NCBI RefSeq assembly: GCF_016863635.1
Contig: NZ_BOPG01000027.1
Span: 1-64,000 of the forward strand
Origin: Virgisporangium aurantiacum
GTDB lineage: Bacteria; Actinomycetota; Actinomycetes; Mycobacteriales; Micromonosporaceae
DNA length: 64,000 bases
Reading direction: 5' to 3'
Part shown: positions 35,586-44,435 of the stretch, piece after piece
Layout: each line of letters opens with the position of its first letter
How positions within the stretch are numbered: the stretch's first letter is position 1
The notes under the pieces: generated by a model
Database searches by the model: none
What the model was told of the DNA's origin: nothing
The model's input: the letters and a program-made list of their open reading frames with translations, nothing else
Translations under genes and position numbers: made by a program

Positions 35586-36415
35586 CCGGCGAGGGCCGCC
35601 GCACCGCTGGCAACCATCCGGAAGTCGTCATACCGCGTGAGCCGGGCGAGCGTCACGTCGATTTCGAGGCCGAGCCATTCCGGGACGGTGGTGGCCAGCA
35701 GATCGGCGTCGCCCTCGTAGTCGTCTCCGGCCCGGAAGATGGGCGACTCGCCGGACCCGTCGCGCCAGTCGCTGACCACCTCGACCCACTCGCCGTGATC
35801 CGAGCCGATCTCGATCAGCGAGTACCGGATCTCGGGGTCGAGCATGACGCTGTCGCCCACCGCGAAATCCCGCCAGGTGGCCGCCGTCGCCCGCTTGGCC
35901 TCGTCGGTCTCGGCGAACCACTCGACGTACTCGTCCTCCAGCGTCTCGTGCACCGGCGACATCGAGTTGCGCGTGACCGCGATCGACAACCGGTACGCCG
36001 CCCCCAGGTCGTGGTCGAGGTAGCAGGACGGTTCGAAGATCCTCGGCCGGACGAGGGCGCCCACCAGGCTCCGCCACTCCGGGCTGCGCTCGCGCAACTC
36101 CCAGAAGCCCACCAGCGACGGCGGCAGCGCCGCGCCCAGCCGCGTCTCCAGCCTCGCCAGCAGTTCCCCGAAGGCCGCCGACGGCGCGGCGGCCGCGCGG
36201 CAGGCCGCCCGGGCCGGCTCCGTCAGGGACCGCAGTTCGTGGAACGGCAGCGTGACGCCCGCGTCGTGGACGGCCTCGTCGAACGCGTCGGCCAGACCGG
36301 CCGCCTCGACGGCGAGCAGCCATCGGCTGATGCGGTCGGTCACCTCGGTGAACGTCGACTCGGGCGCCCGCCGGCCGTGGCCACGGGTCAGTGTCGAGAA
36401 GGCTGCGTCGCTCAT
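35570..36415 (-). CDS. Hypothetical SUKH-like protein
   Basis: A 281-residue soluble protein. LETRLGAALPPSLVGFWELR (about residues 88-107) resembles the opening of SMI1/KNR4 (SUKH) folds, and an acidic, strand-rich C-terminal half follows (SLIEIGSDHGEWVEV, TVPEWLGLEIDVTLARLTRY). SUKH proteins often give immunity to contact-dependent toxins; no toxin gene is adjacent. The start is backed by TAGGCT exactly six bases upstream on the minus strand. Its 3' end overlaps the frameshifted gene by 16 bases. Confidence 0.55.
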   Translation of the reverse strand: MSDAAFSTLTRGHGRRAPESTFTEVTDRISRWLLAVEAAGLADAFDEAVHDAGVTLPFHELRSLTEPARAACRAAAAPSAAFGELLARLETRLGAALPPSLVGFWELRERSPEWRSLVGALVRPRIFEPSCYLDHDLGAAYRLSIAVTRNSMSPVHETLEDEYVEWFAETDEAKRATAATWRDFAVGDSVMLDPEIRYSLIEIGSDHGEWVEVVSDWRDGSGESPIFRAGDDYEGDADLLATTVPEWLGLEIDVTLARLTRYDDFRMVASGAAALAGQNWK

Positions 36416-36421
36416 CGACGC

Positions 36422-36427
36422 AGCCTA
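36422..36427 (-). promoter_or_regulatory. -10 box of the SUKH-like gene (leaderless)
   Basis: Read on the minus strand, TAGGCT is followed by six bases and ATG 36415. No Shine-Dalgarno is present. Confidence 0.5.
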
Positions 36428-36435
36428 ATGGCGGG

Positions 36436-37560
36436 CTACGGCTGGATCACGACGGCGGTTGCCGTGAGGAACGTGCGGTCGTCGTACCCACCGGTGATGA
36501 GGATGCGGCCGTCGGGGAGTGCGGCCACCGCCGGGAACTGCCGTTCCGGGCCGGGAACCGGTCCCAGCGCGCGCAGGGAGCCGTCGGCGTACGTGTCGAC
36601 GCCGTACCCGCCGGCGATCACGACCCGGCCGTCGGCCAGGGCGACCACCGATTCGGAGATCTTGTACCGCGGCTCGGACATCTGCGGGCCCGGCCGGAAC
36701 GTGCCGGAGCGCGGGTCGAAGCGTTCGGTGCGGGCGAGCCGGGCCTGCGGGTCGTCGGCGGTCTGGCCGCCCACGACCAGGGCACCGCCGTCCGGCAGCG
36801 GGGCGACGGCCAGCTTGTACTTCGGCGTGTCGAGCCGGCCGGCGTCGCGCCAGGAGTCGGTGGCCGGATCGTAGATCGCCGCCGTGTCGACCAGCGTGCC
36901 GCGCGCGGACTGGCCGCCGGCGACGAGCACCCGGCCGTCGGCGAGCAGGGCCGCGCCGTGGATCGACCGCGGACCGGGCAGTGCCGCGGCGGCGCTGAAC
37001 CGGCCGGTCGCCGGGTCGTAGAGCTCCGCGGCGGCGAGGACGTTCGTGCCGTTCGCGCCGCCGGCGATGAGTACCCGCCCGTCCCGCAGGCGGGTGGCCG
37101 TGTGCTCGGCGCGGCGCACCGACACCGCACCGGTCGGCTCGAACCGGCCGGTCGCCGGGTCGTACACCTCGGCGCTGGCGAGCGGCGGCAGCCGTTCGCC
37201 GGAGAACCCGCCGACCACGAGGACGCGGCCGTCGGTCAGGGCCGTCGCGGTGTGCCCGGCCCGCGGCACGGACAGCGGCGCGCCGGGCGTGAACCGGCCG
37301 GTCGTCGGGTCGAACAGTTCGCTGTCGGCTCCGGCGGGGCCGTCGCAGTGGTCCACCACGCAGCCACCGACGATCAGCACGCGGCCGCCGGGCAGCGGCG
37401 TCGCGGTATGGGACGCCCGCGGGACCGCCATCGCCAGCCCGGCCTGCGCCGGCGCGGTGACCGCCGGGGGCGGTGGGGGTTGGGGCGTGCCGGAGGTGCA
37501 GCCGACGGTGAGCGCGCCGGTGGCCAGGATCAGGCATGCCGCGAATGAACCGCGCAACAT
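36436..37560 (-). CDS. Kelch-repeat lipoprotein
   Basis: A 374-residue secreted protein. The signal ends in lipobox LTVGC (about residues 17-21) and is followed by a proline linker. Seven kelch-type repeats follow, each like HTATALTDGRVLVVGG then AEVYDPATGRF, enough for a complete seven-bladed propeller. Blades five to seven are more diverged. It should be anchored on the outer face of the membrane. Galactose-oxidase-type catalytic residues are not evident. It is divergent from the 37609 gene across 48 bases. Confidence 0.82.
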   Translation of the reverse strand: MLRGSFAACLILATGALTVGCTSGTPQPPPPPAVTAPAQAGLAMAVPRASHTATPLPGGRVLIVGGCVVDHCDGPAGADSELFDPTTGRFTPGAPLSVPRAGHTATALTDGRVLVVGGFSGERLPPLASAEVYDPATGRFEPTGAVSVRRAEHTATRLRDGRVLIAGGANGTNVLAAAELYDPATGRFSAAAALPGPRSIHGAALLADGRVLVAGGQSARGTLVDTAAIYDPATDSWRDAGRLDTPKYKLAVAPLPDGGALVVGGQTADDPQARLARTERFDPRSGTFRPGPQMSEPRYKISESVVALADGRVVIAGGYGVDTYADGSLRALGPVPGPERQFPAVAALPDGRILITGGYDDRTFLTATAVVIQP

Positions 37561-37596
37561 GCAGAGATGGACACCGCCCGAGGCGTCCAGGTTCCC

Positions 37597-37602
37597 TAGG
37601 AT
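37597..37602 (+). promoter_or_regulatory. -10 box of the 37609 gene (leaderless)
   Basis: TAGGAT is followed by six bases and ATG 37609. There is no Shine-Dalgarno. Confidence 0.5.
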
Positions 37603-37608
37603 GTCGAC

Positions 37609-38121
37609 ATGTCGATCGATACCTCGAATCCGCGCACCCGGTCGGCGCGCCTGCGACGTGTCCACGCACTGGTATTGATCCTGGTACTTGCCGCATCGGT
37701 AGTGGCCGGAATTCGGGTGGCCTTCCCCGCGAAGTGGGGCTGTGTGGTGGGCGCGGTGTCGTTCACATCTGTGGACGTGCCGCCTGACAACGCGACCCCG
37801 GAGGATGTCGTCCGAACATACCTACGCGCCCTCGACGCTCATGATGCGGACACTGCCGCCGAGTTGTATCCGCCGCCGAACGGAGTGCCTTCATTCGCCT
37901 GCAACGTGCGTGGCGTCGACGGTGTGAACCTCACGTCCGGAGTCCCCGGCGCCGAGGCGCACGCCGACGATGGCACTGTTCGGGTCGGTGCCCAGTTCAC
38001 GATCGAGGTGTTCGACGAGGCGGCGGCCGGGCGGGCCAATGGCCGCGTGGGGGAGTCGTACTACCTGCGCCGCCAGGGCGTCGACGGCCCGTGGCGCATC
38101 GTCTCGTCGGGTCAGGGATAG
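37609..38121 (+). CDS. Membrane-anchored hypothetical protein (NTF2-like tail)
   Basis: A 170-residue protein with one transmembrane segment (LVLILVLAASVVAGIRVAF, about residues 21-39) and an external domain opening TPEDVVRTYLRALDAHDADT (about 63-82). That is the helix seen at the start of many NTF2-like domains. Two cysteines (WGCVVG, FACNVRG) may pair outside the cell. The function is unknown. It ends 9 bases before the convergent HEAT gene. Confidence 0.65.
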   Translation: MSIDTSNPRTRSARLRRVHALVLILVLAASVVAGIRVAFPAKWGCVVGAVSFTSVDVPPDNATPEDVVRTYLRALDAHDADTAAELYPPPNGVPSFACNVRGVDGVNLTSGVPGAEAHADDGTVRVGAQFTIEVFDEAAAGRANGRVGESYYLRRQGVDGPWRIVSSGQG

Positions 38122-38129
38122 GCAGGTGA

Positions 38130-39164
38130 TCAGAGTTCCAGCGGCCTCGGCGCGCTCTTGTCGGTGACCTGCGGGGAGGACGCGGCCGCGGTGAACACGA
38201 TCTCCGAGCTCTGGATCCGACCGCGGAGGAGGACCGGTACGTTCCCCCTGCCGCGCACCGACTTCAGGTCGAAACGGGCGCCCTCCCGGTCGGGGGTACC
38301 GAGTCCGAACATCATCTGGTTGCCGTCGGTGCGGTAGACAGCGATGTGGAATCCGCCGTCGTCCTGCGGTCCGGCGAGCAGGACCATCCGGGCCGAGTAG
38401 CTGCCGTCGGGGGCGCGCTGCGCGACCAGGCCGGGCATCATGGGCTGCCGCAACGGGCCGGCGGCCCCGCGGCGGAGGAAGTCCTCGGAGAACGTCACGA
38501 CCAGGCGGGCCAGGCCGCACTCGATCCGCAGCCCGACCCGGCCCGACAACGACAGCCCGAAGGTGTCGGTGCGCAGGCTCGCGAGCGTGGCCGCCGTCTC
38601 CTCGACGGCCGCCCGGCCGACGAGCACCGGCGTCGACTGCCGGGCGTCGACCTCCTGGACGTCGTCGGGTCCGGGCGGCGGCACCTCGTGTCCCGGAAGC
38701 CCGGCGCGGTAGGAGATCACCAGCCGGCCGAACGTGGCCAGCCGACTCACCGCCGGTTCGGGGTCGCCGGCCAGCCGGTCGAGTTCCGGGAGGGAGAACC
38801 GGCTGCCGACGCGGGCCAGCCCGCCCACGATCTTGGCGCGGACGACCACCGGTGCGGCCGCCGGCAGTGCCCGGAGGAGCAGATCCTCCGCCTCCGGGCG
38901 GCCGGTCCCGGCCAGTTGGGACGCGGCGGCGGCGCGGACGGCCGGGTCTTCGCCCGGGTCGGCCACCACGACGCCGAGCAGCTGCGGTGCGTCGGGGGCA
39001 GCGGCCACGACCAGGGCCTCCATGGCCCGGACCCGGAACGGGTTCGGTTGTGCACCGGACACGATCTCCCGAAGCTGGTCGAGGTCGGCGGCGGTCAGCG
39101 ACCCGACGACCGCGCCGTCCAACCGGTGGCTGGTCTGGAACATCGCATCGAGACGATCCGGCAT
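38130..39164 (-). CDS. HEAT-repeat-like hypothetical protein
   Basis: A 344-residue soluble protein. About the first 165 residues are alanine-rich helical repeats (RVRAMEALVVAAAPDAPQLL, DPAVRAAAASQLAGTGRPEA) in the style of HEAT repeats. The second half is strand-rich without a recognised fold. It lies 18 bases after the metzincin gene in the same direction, so the two form a two-gene operon, perhaps protease plus scaffold or immunity. Family not recognised. Confidence 0.6.
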   Translation of the reverse strand: MPDRLDAMFQTSHRLDGAVVGSLTAADLDQLREIVSGAQPNPFRVRAMEALVVAAAPDAPQLLGVVVADPGEDPAVRAAAASQLAGTGRPEAEDLLLRALPAAAPVVVRAKIVGGLARVGSRFSLPELDRLAGDPEPAVSRLATFGRLVISYRAGLPGHEVPPPGPDDVQEVDARQSTPVLVGRAAVEETAATLASLRTDTFGLSLSGRVGLRIECGLARLVVTFSEDFLRRGAAGPLRQPMMPGLVAQRAPDGSYSARMVLLAGPQDDGGFHIAVYRTDGNQMMFGLGTPDREGARFDLKSVRGRGNVPVLLRGRIQSSEIVFTAAASSPQVTDKSAPRPLEL

Positions 39165-39182
39165 CGCACACCCCCGTCCTGT

Positions 39183-39788
39183 TCAGCTTCGTACGAAGCA
39201 GTGGCGTCGCATGATGGTCCCCTGCCAGGTGAAGATCCCGGTGAAGCTGTTCGACGAACCCCCGCCGCCGATGAAGTTCCCCGAGTCGGGCACGTGTTCG
39301 AGACCGAGATAGTGCCCGACCTCGTGCGCGAGGGTGTTGGCGATGTTGCTCGCGCTACCGTTCAACGACACCACCGCTCCGGTCATGCCCTTGGAGTTCT
39401 TGTCGCAGCTCCCGTCGATCGCCGACCAGCCGTCGGCGCCGTTCATCGCCCGGACCACGAAGACGTCGAGGGAGTCGTTGCCGACCGTCCAGTCCGACGT
39501 CAGATCCTCCGCCTCGCTCTGGCTGTCGATCACGGTGTGCGAGCCTGCTTCGGCCACCGAGATCTGCCAGAAGCTGACGTTACGCACGTTCAGCCGGACG
39601 GTGGCGTAGATGGCCCGCGTCACCTGGATCGCGTTGTTCATGTTCGCCACGTCGGCGGCGGTGAAATCCTCGAAGCCGACGCAGATCATGTTCAGATCCA
39701 GGTGCCGGATCGGCGGTGGAGGTGGCGGACCGCCGCCGCCACCACCGTTCGGTTCCTCTTCGCCGTTGGGTTGTCGAATCGGCCGCAC
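39183..39788 (-). CDS. Small metzincin-type zinc metalloprotease
   Basis: A 201-residue protein. After a Gly/Pro linker (GGGGGGPPPPPP near residues 14-25) comes a compact protease domain whose zinc site is HEVGHYLGLEH (about residues 152-162), the HExxHxxGxxH of metzincins. It has four cysteines. No signal peptide is present at this start. GTG 39788 is decided by GGAGGTG five bases upstream; a longer frame to 39893 lacks such a site. Absence of a signal suggests an unusual export route or toxin-like use. Confidence 0.7.
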   Translation of the reverse strand: MRPIRQPNGEEEPNGGGGGGPPPPPPIRHLDLNMICVGFEDFTAADVANMNNAIQVTRAIYATVRLNVRNVSFWQISVAEAGSHTVIDSQSEAEDLTSDWTVGNDSLDVFVVRAMNGADGWSAIDGSCDKNSKGMTGAVVSLNGSASNIANTLAHEVGHYLGLEHVPDSGNFIGGGGSSNSFTGIFTWQGTIMRRHCFVRS

Positions 39789-39904
39789 GCGCCCACCTCC
39801 CGGCGCCGTCCCATCAAGCGATGCCAGTATTCCAGAACCCGGCGGACCCCGGCACCGCATGCGGCGCGCAACACGGACCCCGCCGCCGGCCACTAACAGG
39901 TGTG

Positions 39905-40465
39905 ATGACAGACCTCCACCCGACTGACCGGCAGCTGTGGGCCGGCGGCGACGGGGCCGCGTTCGCGACCCTGTTCGACCGGCACGTCCGCGCGGTGTAC
40001 AACCACTGCTTCCGGCTGTGCGGTTCCTGGTCCGACGCCGAGGACGTCACCCAGCTGACGTTCCTCACCGCCTGGCGCCGCCGCGCCGAAATACACCTCT
40101 CCCACGACTCCGCCCTGCCCTGGCTGCTCACGGTCGCGACGTTCACCGTCCGCGACCACCAACGCGCGGCGCGGCGGTGGCTCACCGCGCTGCGCCGACA
40201 GCCCGTCACCCCGGCCGACGACACCGACCCCACCGACGACATCGCCGGCCGCATCGACGACGAACGCCGGATGCACGCCATCCTGCGCCACGTCAACCGG
40301 CTACCCCGCGGGCAGCGCGAGGCACTGGCCCTGTGCGTGTGGTCGGGCGTGTCCTACCGCGACGCCGCAGAACAACTCGGCATCACCGAAGCCTCCGTGC
40401 GGTCCCGCGTCAGCCGGGCCCGTGCCACCCTCGCCGACCACGCCGACCCCGAGGAGACATCATGA
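39905..40465 (+). CDS. ECF-type RNA polymerase sigma factor
   Basis: A 186-residue sigma factor with region 2 (FDRHVRAVYNHCFRLCGSWS, then EDVTQLTFLTAWRR) and region 4 (LPRGQREALALCVWSGVSYR, then ITEASVRSRVSRARATL). Region 3 is lacking, as in ECF sigmas. Its stop overlaps the next gene by ATGA, so the membrane protein after it is probably its modulator. Target promoters are unknown. Confidence 0.9.
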   Translation: MTDLHPTDRQLWAGGDGAAFATLFDRHVRAVYNHCFRLCGSWSDAEDVTQLTFLTAWRRRAEIHLSHDSALPWLLTVATFTVRDHQRAARRWLTALRRQPVTPADDTDPTDDIAGRIDDERRMHAILRHVNRLPRGQREALALCVWSGVSYRDAAEQLGITEASVRSRVSRARATLADHADPEETS

Positions 40466-41295
40466 TCGTCGAACTGCCCGAGTCCCGGGACCTGCCCTCC
40501 GGCCGGCAGGAACGCATGCGGGCCGGCCTGCTGGCCGCGATCGACACACCCCGGCGCAGCGGTCGGCACCGGCGCGTCGTGCGGTTCGCCGCCGCCGCGG
40601 TCGTTGCCGCGGGGGTCACCGCCGGCGCGGTCGCGGTCGTACCCGCATTCCTGCCCGGCCGGGACAACGGGCCGGCCGCCGCGCTCGCCTACGCCGGCGG
40701 CGCCATCGCGCCCGAGATCCAGCGGGCCGCCGACCAGTGCATCGAGGACAACCGTGTCCACACCGACCTCGAACCCGCGCTCCCCGACGACCTCCGCCTG
40801 GCCAACCTCGTCAGCCGCAACGGAAACGTCGCCGTCGTCTTCACCACCGAGGGCGGGGCCCTGTACTGCTTCAACGAACCCGGCAACGGCAGCCGTTCGA
40901 TGACCCGCCGCGTCGTCTCCAACTGGATGCCCGGCGCCATCGAGATCGGCGGCGCCACGTCGATGGAGGCCCACGGAACCAGCGACTACTTCGCCACCGC
41001 CGGACGGGTCAGCAGCCGCGTCGCCCGCGTGGTGCTCGACCACGGAAACGGCAGGCAAACCGCCGCCAACGTCGCCGACGGCACCTTCGTCGTGATCGCC
41101 GACGGTGACGTCGAGGTCGACGAGACCGTACTGGTCGCCTACGACAGCGCCGGCACGGAGATCGCCCGGAGCCAGGGTTGGTCGCGCCGCGGTCTGTCGG
41201 AACAGAGCGCCGACTGCTACGTCGACCCCACCGGTGCCGTCGTGTGGGGCTCGACGCCGGGCACCGTCTGCCGGGACGCCGAAGCCTGGCGGTAG
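40462..41295 (+). CDS. Membrane partner of the ECF sigma factor
   Basis: A 277-residue protein with a short cytosolic N-terminus (SGRQERMRAGLLAAID), one transmembrane helix (about residues 43-63) and a large external domain with four cysteines. The architecture suits an anti-sigma-like regulator, but the ZAS zinc motif HxxxCxxC is absent, so inhibition, if any, uses another contact. Coupling to the sigma gene is the main evidence for its role. Confidence 0.68.
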   Translation: MIVELPESRDLPSGRQERMRAGLLAAIDTPRRSGRHRRVVRFAAAAVVAAGVTAGAVAVVPAFLPGRDNGPAAALAYAGGAIAPEIQRAADQCIEDNRVHTDLEPALPDDLRLANLVSRNGNVAVVFTTEGGALYCFNEPGNGSRSMTRRVVSNWMPGAIEIGGATSMEAHGTSDYFATAGRVSSRVARVVLDHGNGRQTAANVADGTFVVIADGDVEVDETVLVAYDSAGTEIARSQGWSRRGLSEQSADCYVDPTGAVVWGSTPGTVCRDAEAWR

Positions 41296-41321
41296 TCGTT
41301 ACACGGTCGTCCGCCGGCCCG

Positions 41322-42518
41322 TCAGAGGCTGGCGGCGCGGTTGAGCACCAGGTCGCGGGCGGCGGTGAGGCCGACGGCGAGTGCGCCGCGGAGCACGGCG
41401 TCGGCGCCGAGCACGGAGACCTCGATCCGGGGCGGGACCAGTGCGACCAGGCTGGTGAGCCGGTCCCGGACGGGGCCGGTCAGCAGGTCTCCGCCCTGGC
41501 TGCCGATGCCGCCGCCGAGCACGACCAGTTCGGGATCCAGGATCGCGGTGACGGCGGCCAGGGCGTGGGCGACGTGGTCGGCCTCGTGGAGCACCGCCCG
41601 CGTGGCGGTGGGGTCGCCGGCCCGCGCGGCGTCGAACACGTCCTTGGCGGTGACCGCGGCGGTCATCCCGAGGCGGCGGGCGAGGGAGACGATGCCGTCG
41701 GCGGAGGCCACCGATTCGAACATGCCGCGTTTGCGCGACGCCGGCTCGTCCTGCAACGGGTCGCCCTCCGCGACGGGTAGGTAGCCGACCTCGCCCGCCG
41801 CGCCGCGGAACCCGCGGTACAGCCTGCCGTCGATCATGATGCCCATGCCGGTTCCGGTGCCGATCGACACGTAGACGAAGTGGGCGATGCCCACGCCCAG
41901 CCCGTACGCTCCCTCACCGACCGCGGCGAGGTCGACGTCGTTCTCCACCACGAACGGCGCACCGGCCACCTCGGCGAGGCGGTCGACCGCGCCGGGACGG
42001 TCCCAGCCGGGGAGGTTGGGTGCCGAACGGAGCGCCCCGGTCTGCGGGTCGTGGACGCCGGGCGTCCCGAAAACCGTGAGCGTGATGTCGGACCGGGCGA
42101 TGCCCACCTCGGCGGCCAGTTCGTCGGCGAGGCGGATGAGCTGGGCGGCCAGGGTCGACGCGCGGGAGCCGCGCGAAGGCCGGTCCGTGCGGGCGACGAT
42201 CGCGCCGAGCAGGTCGGCGATGGCGACCCGCACGTAACCGCGGCCGACGTCGACGGCGAGCACCCAGCCGGCCTGCGGCCGGACCTCGTACAGCAGCGCG
42301 GAGCGTCCGGCGGCTCCGGCGCGCTGGCCCACCTGGCGCAGCAGGCCGGCCCGTTCGAGATGGGTGAGCGCCAGCGCCACCGTCGGCTTGGACAGGCCGG
42401 TGGCCTGTGCCAGCTCGGGCCGCGACGCCTTGCCGAGGCGGAACACCTCGGCGAAGACGGCGCGGGAGTTCATCACGCGTAACACGCTGGTCGTGCTGGC
42501 GGTTCCGGTGATCTGCAC
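41322..42518 (-). CDS. ROK-family transcriptional repressor (XylR-like)
   Basis: A 398-residue regulator. The N-terminal helix-turn-helix (PELAQATGLSKPTVALALTH, about residues 33-52) is followed by the ROK fold with VDVGRGYVRVAIADLLG, ENDVDLAAVGEGAYG and SIGTGTGMGIMIDGRL. The zinc motif CxCGxxGC of sugar-phosphorylating ROK proteins is missing (AGEVGYLPVAEGDPLQDE instead). It starts at GTG 42518 and is divergent from a xylose-type importer, so it probably represses that operon until sugar binds. Confidence 0.88.
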   Translation of the reverse strand: MQITGTASTTSVLRVMNSRAVFAEVFRLGKASRPELAQATGLSKPTVALALTHLERAGLLRQVGQRAGAAGRSALLYEVRPQAGWVLAVDVGRGYVRVAIADLLGAIVARTDRPSRGSRASTLAAQLIRLADELAAEVGIARSDITLTVFGTPGVHDPQTGALRSAPNLPGWDRPGAVDRLAEVAGAPFVVENDVDLAAVGEGAYGLGVGIAHFVYVSIGTGTGMGIMIDGRLYRGFRGAAGEVGYLPVAEGDPLQDEPASRKRGMFESVASADGIVSLARRLGMTAAVTAKDVFDAARAGDPTATRAVLHEADHVAHALAAVTAILDPELVVLGGGIGSQGGDLLTGPVRDRLTSLVALVPPRIEVSVLGADAVLRGALAVGLTAARDLVLNRAASL

Positions 42519-42540
42519 CGGCCCAGCCTGCCACAGTCAT

Positions 42541-42574
42541 TCGAAAAGGTCTCTTATCAAATTCGTAAAGGTCC
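42541..42574. promoter_or_regulatory. Direct repeat between repressor and importer
   Basis: TCGAAAAGGTCT (42541-42552) and TCGTAAAGGTCC (42563-42574) agree at ten of twelve positions and are 22 bases apart, two helical turns. This AT-rich island is the natural site for the adjacent ROK repressor. Confidence 0.5.
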
Positions 42575-42636
42575 TAGCCAAAAGCCCGGCGCATGCCCCA
42601 CGATGCTCAGCACCACCGAGGCTCAGGAGGCACCTC

Positions 42637-43713
42637 ATGAGAACCAGCTGGCTCGCCGCCGCCCTGGTCGCGATAACGCTGATCAGCGGTTGCGGTGAGG
42701 GTTCGACCGCCGGGGACTCCGGCGACAAGGACGCGCCGACCATCGCCCTGTTCCTTCCCGAGTCCAAGACGACCCGCTACGAGGCGTTCGACCGGCCGCT
42801 GTTCGAGGCCAAGGTCAAGGCGTTGTGCGCCGACTGCAAGCTGCTGTACCAGAACGCCGACCAGGACGCGGCCAAGCAGCAACAGCAGGTCGAGGCCGCC
42901 CTTGCCCAGGGCGCCGACGTGCTCGTGCTCGACGCCGTCGACGCCAGCGCCGTCGCGTCGCTGGTCAACCAGGCCAAGCAGAAGAAGGTCCCGGTGATCG
43001 CGTACGACCGGCTCATCTCGGCGATCTCGTACGAGTACTACGTGTCGTTCAACAACGTCCGGGTCGGCGAGATGCAGGGCCAGGCGCTGCTCGATGCCAT
43101 GACGAAGGCCGGGACGGTCGACAAGGGCAAGATCGTGATGATCAACGGCGCGCCGACCGACCCCAGTTCGGCCGACTACAAGACCGGCGCGCACAAGGTG
43201 CTCGACGGGAAGGTCCAGATCGGCCGGGAGTTCGACACCCCGGACTGGAGCCCGGACAAGGCCCAGCAGGAGATGGAACAGGCCATCACGGCCCTGGGGC
43301 GCGACAGCATCGTCGGCGTCCTGTCGGCCAACGACGGCATGGCCAGCGGCGCGATCGCGGCGATGAAGCGGGCCGGCTTCCCCACCCTCCCGCCGATCAC
43401 CGGGCAGGACGCCGAACTCGCCGCCGTCCAGCGGATCCTGACCGGCGAGCAGTACATGACCATCTACCTGAACATCCGCGCCGAGGCGGAGAAGGCGGCC
43501 GAACTGGCCGTCGCGTTGGGTCGGGGGGAGAAGCCCGCGGCGCCGACGACGGTCAACAACGGAACCGCGGCCATCCCGTCGTTCCTCCTCGACCCGATCC
43601 CGGTCACCGCCGACAAGGTCAAGGAGACCATCGTCAAGGACGGCTTCTACAAGGCGTCCGAGATCTGCACCGCTGAGGTCGCGGCGGCGTGCGCCAAGGC
43701 GGGCATCCAGTAA
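42637..43713 (+). CDS. Sugar ABC transporter substrate-binding lipoprotein (XylF-like)
   Basis: A 358-residue binding protein with a lipobox signal (LISGCGEG, Cys near residue 19) and two periplasmic-binding-protein-I lobes: IALFLPESKTTRYEAFDRPL, VLDAVDASAVASLVNQAK, VPVIAYDRLI and GQDAELAAVQRILTGEQYMT. These features are typical of the xylose/multiple-sugar CUT2 group. CAGGAGGC before ATG 42637 supports the start. It heads the importer operon. Confidence 0.88.
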   Translation: MRTSWLAAALVAITLISGCGEGSTAGDSGDKDAPTIALFLPESKTTRYEAFDRPLFEAKVKALCADCKLLYQNADQDAAKQQQQVEAALAQGADVLVLDAVDASAVASLVNQAKQKKVPVIAYDRLISAISYEYYVSFNNVRVGEMQGQALLDAMTKAGTVDKGKIVMINGAPTDPSSADYKTGAHKVLDGKVQIGREFDTPDWSPDKAQQEMEQAITALGRDSIVGVLSANDGMASGAIAAMKRAGFPTLPPITGQDAELAAVQRILTGEQYMTIYLNIRAEAEKAAELAVALGRGEKPAAPTTVNNGTAAIPSFLLDPIPVTADKVKETIVKDGFYKASEICTAEVAAACAKAGIQ

Positions 43714-44435
43714 TGCTCTCGGCGGTCGCCGTCTCCAAGCGTTACAACGCGGTCCAGGCTCTCGACGGGGTGAGCCTGGACCTGCGTGCCGGCGAGGTGG
43801 TCGCGCTGGTCGGCGACAACGGCGCGGGCAAGTCGACGCTGGTCAAGGTCATCTCCGGCGTCGTCGCGCCGGACGAGGGCAGGATCGAACGGGACGGGCA
43901 TCCGGTGCGGGTCAACCACCCGCAGGACGCCCAGCGGATCGGGGTGTCCACCGTCCACCAGGATCTTGCGTTGTGCGAGAACCTCGACGTCGTCGGCAAC
44001 CTGTTCCTGGGCGCCGAGCGGCACCGGTGGTCGTTGCTGCGCCACATCCGGATGGAACGGACCGCCCGTGACCTGCTGTCCTCGTTGGACGTCCGCATCC
44101 GGGACATCGGTGTGCCGGTCGCCATGCTGTCGGGCGGGCAGCGGCAGTCGGTGGCGATCGCGCGGGCCCTGATCGGGGACCCGAGCGTGGTCATCCTGGA
44201 CGAGCCGACGGCCGCTCTCGGCGTCGAGCAGACCGCCCAGGTGCTCGCGCTGATCCGGCGGCTGCGCGAGCGCGGCCTGGCGGTCCTGCTGATCTCGCAC
44301 AACCTCGCCGACGTCCGGGCGGTCAGCGACCGGATCGTCGTGTTGCGGCTCGGCCGCAACGCCGGCGAGTTCCCGACCGAGGGCACCGCACCGGAGACCG
44401 TCGTCGCCGCGATCACCGGGGGTGGGTCGCAGTGA
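43713..44435 (+). CDS. Sugar ABC transporter ATPase (XylG-like, single domain)
   Basis: A 240-residue ATPase with Walker A VGDNGAGKSTLVK, signature LSGGQRQS and Walker B VVILDEPTAALG. CUT2 transporters usually use a fused two-domain ATPase of about 500 residues; here there is one domain, so it must homodimerise. The start is in TAATG, overlapping the binding-protein stop, and the end overlaps the permease by four bases. Confidence 0.88.
   Translation: MLSAVAVSKRYNAVQALDGVSLDLRAGEVVALVGDNGAGKSTLVKVISGVVAPDEGRIERDGHPVRVNHPQDAQRIGVSTVHQDLALCENLDVVGNLFLGAERHRWSLLRHIRMERTARDLLSSLDVRIRDIGVPVAMLSGGQRQSVAIARALIGDPSVVILDEPTAALGVEQTAQVLALIRRLRERGLAVLLISHNLADVRAVSDRIVVLRLGRNAGEFPTEGTAPETVVAAITGGGSQ

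Noticed and set aside
35585..36874. Continuation of the 35240 frame to 36874
   Set aside because: After about 35530 it runs antisense to a coherent minus-strand gene with a leaderless -10 box. The natural end is the TGA at 35583-35585 in the next frame.
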